Of a DNA stretch of 30,065 bases, positions 24,551 to 30,065 are shown in pieces. The notes beneath the pieces were generated by a model. That model was not told where the DNA came from, searched no databases, and saw only the letters and a list, made by a program, of their open reading frames with translations. The translations under genes and the position numbers were made by a program. Source of the DNA: CALARM01 sp964431735 (lineage in GTDB: Bacteria > Vulcanimicrobiota > SpSt-956 > JAKJGF01). Each line of letters begins with the position of its first letter. The stretch's first letter is position 1. The stretch lies in the NCBI GenBank assembly GCA_964431735.1, contig CAYSLJ010000091.1:1-30065 (forward strand), read 5' to 3'.

Positions 24551-25870
24551 TTATCTCTCCTTTCCGGCTAAAGGTTCTGGCCCTTTTATTGCATTTATAT
24601 ACATAAGATAAAAAGCTGCAAGGCCAAGCAGAGAATAAACCAGTATAAAAGCTATAAAGGAAATCAAAACCTGAGAAGCACTTACAGGTGATACGGCATC
24701 TGAAGTTTTCATCAATCCATAAACAATCCATGGCTGTCTTCCAACTTCCGCTAAAATCCATCCTGCTTCACAGGCAATGTAAGGAAGAGGAATGGAAGCA
24801 ACCATTATCCATAAGAGCCATTTATATTGTTCAATTCTGTTACGTAAAAGAAAACACACCACAGTGAGAAGCATAAAAAGCATGCCAAGTCCCACCATGA
24901 CTCTGAATGCGACAAAAGATATAAAGACAGGAGGTCTTTCAGATGGAGGAAAATCTTTAAGTCCCTTCACAGTTGCAGCAGGTGAATGGTAGGCAAGCAT
25001 ACTCAGTGCTCCAGGAATCTGTATTATTTCAAATGTATTTTTTTCCTGACTTTCATCCGGTATAAGAAACATAGTAAAAGGAGCATTACTTTTAGTTTCC
25101 CAGAAAGATTCCATAGCTGCCAGTTTTGCAGGCTGTATTTTTGCCACTTCTCCGCCGTGAATATGTCCATGAATGACTTCTAGAACTGAGAAAATAATGG
25201 AAAACGTAAGAGCTATTCTGAAAGATTTAAGGAAAAATTCTGTATGTTGCTTTTTAAGTATATGGTAGGCACTTATACCCATAACAAAAAAGCCTGCAAG
25301 TATATATGCACCTGTTACAGTATGGAGGAATTCCTGTATGGCAAATGGCTGTGTTACTACTGCCATAAAATCCGTAAGTTCAGCCCTTCCGTTTCTTATC
25401 GTATAACCTACAGGATGTTGCATCCATGCATTGGCTATAAGTATCCAGAGAGCAGAGAGATTTGATGCAAAAGCTACAATCCATATACATATGGCATGAA
25501 ATTTCGGCGAAAGTTTATTCCATCCGAAATGCCATACTCCTATAAAAGTGGATTCAAGGAAAAAAGCAGCAGTAGCTTCAATAGCCAGAAGAGAACCGAA
25601 TATATCGCCTACATAGGCTGAATATCGTGACCAGTTTGTTCCGAACTGAAATTCAAGTGTTATACCGGTAACAATACCTATAGCAAAATTTATAAGAAAG
25701 ATTTTGCCCCAGAACCGGGCCATATTTTTATACAAATCCTGACCTGTTCTTACATATATTGTCTCCATTATTGCTATGAGTACCGATAGACCCAGTGTAA
25801 GAGGAACAAAGAGAAAATGAAAGAATGTTGCAGCAGCAAACTGCAGACGTGAAAGCATCAACACATCCAT
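24551..25870 (-). CDS. cydA: Cytochrome bd ubiquinol oxidase subunit I
   Basis: 439-aa haem-bearing subunit that oxidises quinol and reduces O2 without pumping protons. H18 in FFHFLFVPLTLG is the conserved axial ligand. GWILAEVGRQPW and the quinol-loop motif KIQPAKLAAMES are present. The length indicates the short Q-loop form. About nine membrane helices are expected. It begins MDVLMLSRLQF after AAGGAG. A CAG-type palindromic repeat lies between it and rubredoxin upstream. Confidence 0.96.
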   Translation of the reverse strand: MDVLMLSRLQFAAATFFHFLFVPLTLGLSVLIAIMETIYVRTGQDLYKNMARFWGKIFLINFAIGIVTGITLEFQFGTNWSRYSAYVGDIFGSLLAIEATAAFFLESTFIGVWHFGWNKLSPKFHAICIWIVAFASNLSALWILIANAWMQHPVGYTIRNGRAELTDFMAVVTQPFAIQEFLHTVTGAYILAGFFVMGISAYHILKKQHTEFFLKSFRIALTFSIIFSVLEVIHGHIHGGEVAKIQPAKLAAMESFWETKSNAPFTMFLIPDESQEKNTFEIIQIPGALSMLAYHSPAATVKGLKDFPPSERPPVFISFVAFRVMVGLGMLFMLLTVVCFLLRNRIEQYKWLLWIMVASIPLPYIACEAGWILAEVGRQPWIVYGLMKTSDAVSPVSASQVLISFIAFILVYSLLGLAAFYLMYINAIKGPEPLAGKER

Positions 25871-25887
25871 AAAAGACTCCTTATATT

Positions 25888-25954
25888 AAGCAGACAGCTA
25901 TCAGTTATCAGCTTTCAGAAAAGCTGACTGCTGATAGCTGAACTGCTGACTGCT
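25888..25954. repeat. CAG-family heptamer palindrome between rubredoxin and cydA
   Basis: CAGCTAT, CAGTTAT, CAGCTTT and CAGAAAA (25895-25922) are followed at once by inverse units (GCTGACT, GCTGATAGCTG, ACTGCT). The two halves can form a long imperfect hairpin. Confidence 0.8.
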
Positions 25955-25959
25955 TATAA

Positions 25960-26121
25960 TTATTCTTCCACAGGAGAAAAGCTATCTTTACCAACACCAC
26001 AGACAGGACAAACCCAGTCATCAGGTATATCTTCAAAGGGAGTACCGGGAGCAATCCCTCCATCTGCATCTCCGACTTCAGGATCATAAATATACCCGCA
26101 CATTTCACATTCGTATTTCAT
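25960..26121 (-). CDS. Rubredoxin
   Basis: 53-aa electron carrier with one iron held by four cysteines. CEMCGYIYDP (from C5) and CPVCG (C38-C41) are the two knuckles, with the classic PGTPFEDIPDDWVCP between them. AAAGGAG lies upstream, though at a longish 13 bases from the ATG. It follows the flavodiiron protein gene at a 73-base distance, and rubredoxin is the usual donor for that enzyme and for rubrerythrin. Confidence 0.95.
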   Translation of the reverse strand: MKYECEMCGYIYDPEVGDADGGIAPGTPFEDIPDDWVCPVCGVGKDSFSPVEE

Positions 26122-26194
26122 TCTGTCACATTCACTCCTTTCAACATATGTTTTTTATTCTCAATTATAGCTTCTGAGATTGCTCAGAAGTGGT

Positions 26195-27412
26195 TTATTC
26201 ATATTTTTTATGAAATTCTTTTACCTGTCTGGCGAATTCTCTGCCAAAATTGTAACATTTTTCATCGTCTTCCTGAAGAGGTCTGAAGTTTATCTCCAGT
26301 CCCGGACCGACTTCTCCCAGTTTCATGCCTTTAAATTCATTATAAAGCCATTTAACTGCTCCTCCGCTCCATCCGTAACATCCGAAAGCACCCATTACCC
26401 TGTCAGAAGGTCGAAGACCGCGAAGGTGCATAATAAATTCTGCTACAGAAGGATAGACTTCATTGTTAAGTGTGGGAGAACCTATAAGACATCCCCGGCT
26501 GTTCCAGAATTCTTTAATAGCAACACTCATCGGAGTGGCACGCAATTTTATAACCTTACATGGCACCCCTTCATCTTTTATACCCTGCACTACGGGCTGT
26601 GTCATAATCTCCGTTCCATGCCACATGGTATCATAAATAATAGCAATCCTGAGATTTGTTTTGCCACTGGCCATATTCAGGTACATATCCATAACTTTAC
26701 CGGGATTTTTTCTCCAGATAAAGCCATGATCGGGAGCAATCATGTCAACAGGAATGCCAAGTTTCTTTATTTCTCCTATTTTTGCTTTTATGAGTTTACC
26801 GAAGGGCATTAAGATATTAGCGTAATAATCAATTACTGCATCTTCCAGTTCCGCTTCAGATGCGGAAGCAATAAAATCGTCATCAAATCTTTCTGTTGAC
26901 GCATAATGCTGTCCGAAAGCATCCTGAGATATTAAAAGATGGGCTTCTTTTACATAGGTTACCATAGAATCGGGCCAGTGCATCATAGGGGTTTCTATAA
27001 ACATAAGGGTATATTTACCTGTTTTAAGTTCATGCCCTGTTTTAACAGTTTTAATATTCCATTTTGATGTATCAAAAAACCTGGCCATTCCGGCTTTGCC
27101 TTTTTCCGTAGTATATATAGTGGCATTTTTTGCCAGATTCATAATCCTGCGGAGAGAGCCCATGTGATCATTTTCAATATGATTGACTATAACATTTTTA
27201 ATCTTTGACGGATCTATAAGGCTGGTAATATTTGAAGTCGCAACATCTCCAAAATCAAATTTGACAGTATCAACAAGAGTAATATCATCATCTAAAATTA
27301 AATAATTATTGTAAGTTGTGCCGCTGGGTGTAACATAACCATGGAAATCTCTTACAGCCCAGTCTATGGCTCCAACCCAGTAAATATCGGGTTTTATCTC
27401 AACAGCTTTCAT
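26195..27412 (-). CDS. fprA: FprA-type flavodiiron protein (A-type flavoprotein)
   Basis: 405-aa cytoplasmic O2 or NO reductase of anaerobes. A metallo-beta-lactamase-like domain (1-250) has the full diiron set: H78, E80, D82, H83 (HIENDHMG), H145, D164 and H229. The flavodoxin domain (about 254-400) has the FMN loops YDTMWHGTE, SPTLNNEVYPS and GCYGWSGGA. The ATG follows the ferritin stop with no gap (TAAATG), so the pair is one operon, with rubredoxin next. O2 versus NO preference cannot be told from sequence. Confidence 0.96.
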   Translation of the reverse strand: MKAVEIKPDIYWVGAIDWAVRDFHGYVTPSGTTYNNYLILDDDITLVDTVKFDFGDVATSNITSLIDPSKIKNVIVNHIENDHMGSLRRIMNLAKNATIYTTEKGKAGMARFFDTSKWNIKTVKTGHELKTGKYTLMFIETPMMHWPDSMVTYVKEAHLLISQDAFGQHYASTERFDDDFIASASEAELEDAVIDYYANILMPFGKLIKAKIGEIKKLGIPVDMIAPDHGFIWRKNPGKVMDMYLNMASGKTNLRIAIIYDTMWHGTEIMTQPVVQGIKDEGVPCKVIKLRATPMSVAIKEFWNSRGCLIGSPTLNNEVYPSVAEFIMHLRGLRPSDRVMGAFGCYGWSGGAVKWLYNEFKGMKLGEVGPGLEINFRPLQEDDEKCYNFGREFARQVKEFHKKYE

Positions 27413-27925
27413 TTATGCTTCTCCTGCTGCCGTGGTAAATACTCTTGTTCCCAGTTCTCTGTCAAGCATAAATAATCCGCCTTTACTCTCACCGACAAGG
27501 TTAAGCCTGTTAATTATGTCATCAGCACTGGCTTCTTCTTCTACCTGCTCATTAACAAACCACTGAAGAAATATATTTGAAGCATGATCTTTTTCTTTTA
27601 TGGATATATCTACAAGATTATTGATTTTCTCTGTAATATACTCTTCATGTTTCAGGGCAGCTTCAAATACTTCCAGAGGTGATTTCCATTCATGCTGTGG
27701 TGTTTTTATCTCTTTCAGTAAAACCCTTCCCCGTCTTTCATTAATATAATCATAAAATTTCATGGCATGCATCAGTTCTTCCTGTGCCTGGACTCTCATC
27801 CAGTTTGCAAATCCCGGAAGATTTATAGACTGAAAATAAGCAGACATGGAAAGATAAAGATAGGAAGAAAATAATTCTTCTGTTATCTGTTCATTAAAAG
27901 ATTTTTCTATTTTTTGTTTAAGCAT
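27413..27925 (-). CDS. ftnA: Non-haem bacterial ferritin
   Basis: 170-aa iron-storage subunit of the FtnA type, which oxidises Fe(II) and stores it in a 24-mer shell. Ferroxidase ligands fall at the same numbers as in E. coli FtnA: E17, E50, H53, E94, Q127 and E130. AAAGGAG lies nine bases before the ATG. Its stop abuts the flavodiiron start, linking iron storage with O2 removal. A heptamer-rich gap lies upstream. Confidence 0.95.
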   Translation of the reverse strand: MLKQKIEKSFNEQITEELFSSYLYLSMSAYFQSINLPGFANWMRVQAQEELMHAMKFYDYINERRGRVLLKEIKTPQHEWKSPLEVFEAALKHEEYITEKINNLVDISIKEKDHASNIFLQWFVNEQVEEEASADDIINRLNLVGESKGGLFMLDRELGTRVFTTAAGEA

Positions 27926-27943
27926 TTTTATATTCTCCTTTCA

Positions 27944-28036
27944 TGTTCAGTGACCAGTTATCAGTGACCATTTATAATAACTATGTAATATTATTTACTC
28001 ACCGCTCACTGTAACTACTGCTCACCGGTTACTGTA
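27944..28036. repeat. Heptamer-derived leader upstream of ferritin gene
   Basis: On the minus strand GTAACCG, GTGAGCA and later GTGAGCG, GTGAGTA, then TGGTCAC alternating with TGATAAC and TGAACAT. It fills almost the whole gap between the rubrerythrin-like and ferritin genes. Confidence 0.7.
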
Positions 28037-28498
28037 TTAGTTATCTGTAAGAACTATCTCATCATACTCCAGTTCAAAACGGAGTTTGTGTTTTGCTTCT
28101 TCCTGGGCTATAGCCAGAAATAATGTTTTTATCTGTTCATTATCAGTCCTGGACGCAAGGTCCGTATATAATTTAAAAGCCTGTTTTTCTTTTCTCATTG
28201 CCAGTACAAGAGCATCCCCGTAATCAAGATCTTCTTTAATCTGAATATCAGTATCTATATAGTCTGCTATTTTCAGATCCAGAACTTTTTCTTTAGATGG
28301 TATCATGAGTTTTCCACTCTTAATATCCAGAAGCTTTGCCTTATGCCCCTCTTCTTCTCTGGCAAAATCTTTAAACATCTGAACCATAGCAGTTTTTGTC
28401 ATTTTCTCTGACAGTTCTGTATAAAAATCACATGCATCTTCTTCATTTTTAATCGCAAAATCAAGAATATCATCAACAGATTTAAATTCCGTAACCAT
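28037..28498 (-). CDS. Rubrerythrin-like ferritin-family diiron protein without rubredoxin domain
   Basis: 153-aa four-helix bundle with two E...ExxH half-sites: E20 then E49/E50 with H52 (REEEGH), and E104 then E133/E134 with H137 (QEEAKH). This is the rubrerythrin diiron pattern. The C-terminal rubredoxin knuckles are absent, so it would need a separate donor such as the rubredoxin at 25960. The likely role is peroxide reduction or iron handling. AAAGGGGAAG precedes the ATG. Confidence 0.88.
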   Translation of the reverse strand: MVTEFKSVDDILDFAIKNEEDACDFYTELSEKMTKTAMVQMFKDFAREEEGHKAKLLDIKSGKLMIPSKEKVLDLKIADYIDTDIQIKEDLDYGDALVLAMRKEKQAFKLYTDLASRTDNEQIKTLFLAIAQEEAKHKLRFELEYDEIVLTDN

Positions 28499-28636
28499 AG
28501 CTTCCCCTTTCTTGAAATAATAGAAATTATTACTGCCATGAACATCTTAACGTAATGGGACATAAATTACATATATTATTATGCTCACTTCAGTAATATA
28601 TTATTCTTTTGTTAAAGATTTTTTCCTTCTTTTTTC

Positions 28637-29104
28637 TTACTGCGGATAATAAACTGCAACAGATACAACTGTATTATTCCTTATTCCGAAGCCTATACCA
28701 CGGGAATCATAAAAGATGGCATTACCTCCCATAGCTGTCTCAGGCTGGAGTCTGTAGCTACTTCCATAAACTCTGTAAACATCTGAAAGAGAAGAACCTA
28801 CAGATAGCCCTTCAGGAGTTCTATAAAGGTAGGTATTTATAAATATCATAACTACTTTATTTGAATATATTTCAACACCGAAGGTGAGATCATATCTTTT
28901 ATAATCATATATAAGTACATTATAACCTTCCTTTATAGTATCTGAAGCGCCCCACTGTTCAAACATTCTTCCCATATCCTGTCCCAGATACAATAAACCT
29001 TCTATACCTCTGCCGGGAGAAATATAATACCCGGCGGTACTCTGGGCAGAGGCAGGAATAGTCAAAAAAAACAAAGATAACAGAATGGAAAACAAATATT
29101 TCAT
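28637..29104 (-). CDS. Exported protein of unknown family with an internal duplication
   Basis: 155-aa protein with a signal peptide (1-20, cut after PASA). ATG 29104 has GAGGTG six bases upstream; the frame extends 13 codons further without an SD. The mature part seems to be two copies of a roughly 60-residue unit (about 30-92 and 97-153). Each runs G(L/I)..G..L/M..V/M...(Y/W)G(A/S)S, then Y....(I/L)(G/T)FG(I/V), then N..V..I/V.I/V. This resembles small periplasmic alpha/beta folds that sense or bind envelope parts, but I recognise no named family. It is separated from the response regulator by 60 bases on the same strand, so the two may share a transcript. Confidence 0.75.
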   Translation of the reverse strand: MKYLFSILLSLFFLTIPASAQSTAGYYISPGRGIEGLLYLGQDMGRMFEQWGASDTIKEGYNVLIYDYKRYDLTFGVEIYSNKVVMIFINTYLYRTPEGLSVGSSLSDVYRVYGSSYRLQPETAMGGNAIFYDSRGIGFGIRNNTVVSVAVYYPQ

Positions 29105-29164
29105 AAATAACACCTCGGATAAATCGTAATGTATAATGTGCAAAAATCACCTTTTCCCGTACGG

Positions 29165-29887
29165 TCAATAAAGTCCTTTAAAGACCTCATGTTTACCCAG
29201 TTCTTTCATTCTTATGTCATATACCTCGTAAGGAGACTTTTCGTTTATCTTGGGTATATATATAGAAAAGGTCTTTGCTATTATAAGTCCGATAAAAGCT
29301 TTTGATCTGTCTGTTTCGTTATAATTGGCATCGCTTAATAACATGTGCATACTGGCCTGAACTGTTTTTATTACTTTCTTCTTCAGCCTTTCCGGCACAT
29401 TGGGAGTATCAAAAAGTTCATAAGCATAATTCAATATTTCCGAAAGATCAATATAATAATTGGGATTTAATTCCATCAATTTCTGTTTATCTATGGCTTG
29501 TATTTCATCTTTATATTCTCTTACTATTCTGCCTAAATCATATATATTAAATGGTTTTTCCAGAAAATTTATACCAATCCTGGCAGCTTTATTTGTTATA
29601 CTTTTATCGGGATGAGCAGTCATCAGTACTATTTTCATAAGAGGATTATTTCTTCTGAGATATTCACATAAAACAATACCCTGCATATTGGGCAATCTAT
29701 TATCTACATAAGCTATTTTAAAGGTCATATAAGGAAGTTGTTCAAGTCCTTCTTCAGCACTTCCTACAGGCACCACAATATGTCCTTCATTTGTAAGTAC
29801 TTCATATACCAGTTTTCTTATACTTTCATCATCATCTATTACAAGAATTTCTAACGATTCAAGCTCTTCCTGAGAATAAGTATCCAT
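29165..29887 (-). CDS. Response regulator with an unassigned C-terminal helical domain
   Basis: 240-aa protein. The receiver domain (about 12-125) has acidic D18-D20, phosphoacceptor D62, T90 and K111 in LEKPF. The remaining 110 residues look all-helical and match no output domain known to me: no helix-turn-helix, GGDEF, EAL or HD motif. ATG 29887 is preferred, with GGAAGCAGG about nine bases upstream. An earlier in-frame ATG (29920) is inside a heptamer tract and would add 11 residues. No kinase is adjacent. Confidence 0.85.
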   Translation of the reverse strand: MDTYSQEELESLEILVIDDDESIRKLVYEVLTNEGHIVVPVGSAEEGLEQLPYMTFKIAYVDNRLPNMQGIVLCEYLRRNNPLMKIVLMTAHPDKSITNKAARIGINFLEKPFNIYDLGRIVREYKDEIQAIDKQKLMELNPNYYIDLSEILNYAYELFDTPNVPERLKKKVIKTVQASMHMLLSDANYNETDRSKAFIGLIIAKTFSIYIPKINEKSPYEVYDIRMKELGKHEVFKGLY

Positions 29888-29910
29888 AACATACAACCTG
29901 CTTCCTAATT

Positions 29911-29935
29911 CGTAACGCATAACGGGTTACGCGAG
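29911..29935. repeat. Heptamer tract upstream of the response regulator
   Basis: GTAACGC, ATAACGG, GTTACGC and then GAG, a GTRACGC-family tract that overlaps the alternative upstream start of the regulator gene. Confidence 0.7.
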
Positions 29936-29958
29936 TATTATTTATATATAATTTGTAT

Positions 29959-29987
29959 ATTATAACACAGATTATTATGGTTGAAAA
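29959..29987 (-). promoter_or_regulatory. Possible promoter of the response-regulator gene
   Basis: On the minus strand TTTTCA (29982-29987), 17-base spacer, TATAAT (29959-29964). The -35 box is poor and the -10 perfect. The leader would include the heptamer tract at 29911-29935. Confidence 0.45.
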
Positions 29988-30065
29988 GTTGAAAAATCGG
30001 AAGAGTTTTGCAGAATTGCGTTTAAAAATGACAGGTGATTTTACATACAAGGGAAAAAGAAATTT
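29977..30065 (+). CDS. Possible start of a gene running off the right edge
   Basis: From ATG 29977 the frame is open to the window end (29 residues, basic, MVEKLKNRKSFAELRLKMTG...). There is no SD and it overlaps the putative promoter of the divergent regulator, so it may be chance. Only the flanking sequence can decide. Confidence 0.25.
   Translation, partial: MVEKLKNRKSFAELRLKMTGDFTYKGKRN

Noticed and set aside
25908..26108. 66-codon minus-strand frame over the rubredoxin gene
   Set aside because: Out-of-frame shadow; the rubredoxin frame with four Cys and an SD is the real gene.
27985..27998. Near-palindrome GTAATATTATTTAC upstream of ferritin as a PerR/Fur box
   Set aside because: It is imperfect, lies inside repeat-derived sequence and matches no consensus well enough.

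Overview
The window is a chromosomal segment of an AT-rich bacterium. It is a scaffolded draft assembly with one run of 100 N at 6333-6432. Most genes are conserved housekeeping genes, and many use TTG or GTG starts. The order gerM - amidase - murI - rph - rdgB resembles the Bacillus racE-gerM-rph-rdgB neighbourhood. A DUF1844 protein, AMIN-domain amidase, lipoprotein-type cytochrome c peroxidase and cytochrome bd oxidase argue against an ordinary Firmicute. I read it as an uncultured, probably anaerobic or microaerobic lineage outside the best-known phyla; I cannot place the phylum from sequence alone.

Layout. 1-1011: two paralogous small proteins of unknown function (minus strand), each with its own promoter, strong Shine-Dalgarno (SD) and hairpin terminator. 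1586-3360: a receiver-only response regulator, a soluble PAS-histidine kinase and a 53-aa zinc-ribbon protein that overlaps the kinase stop. 3364-3501: a MITE-like element with 14-bp terminal inverted repeats and 8-bp target duplication, followed by a consensus promoter. 3677-9028: cell-wall and nucleotide/RNA maintenance genes (gerM-like, amidase, murI, rph, rdgB). 9072-9915: eight tRNAs behind a strong promoter that overlaps the rdgB stop. 10021-13260: tig-clpP-clpX. 13664-18390: a membrane GAF/HD-GYP protein and valS. 18588-20764 (minus): DUF1844, hemC and a Met8/CysG-N-like dehydrogenase. 20824-29104 (minus): resB, a dihaem peroxidase, cydAB, rubredoxin, FprA-type flavodiiron protein, ferritin, a rubrerythrin-like protein and an unknown secreted protein. 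29165-29887 (minus): a response regulator with an unassigned C-terminal domain.

The minus-strand block 20824-28498 reads as an oxygen- and peroxide-defence and iron-storage region. Cytochrome bd and the flavodiiron protein (with rubredoxin as electron donor) would reduce O2. The peroxidase and rubrerythrin-like protein would remove H2O2, and ferritin would sequester iron. HemC and ResB serve haem supply and cytochrome c maturation.

The most unusual feature is non-coding. Nearly every intergenic gap from about 1.2 kb onward holds tracts of 7-bp periodic sequence in several families (GTRACGC, GTGARNN, CAGYTAT), often as facing inverted arms. They reach into genes and supply stop codons, one likely start codon and possibly an N-terminal extension. 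There is also an 82-bp dispersed repeat in three copies with potential hairpins. No CRISPR array, prophage, classical IS or rRNA was seen.
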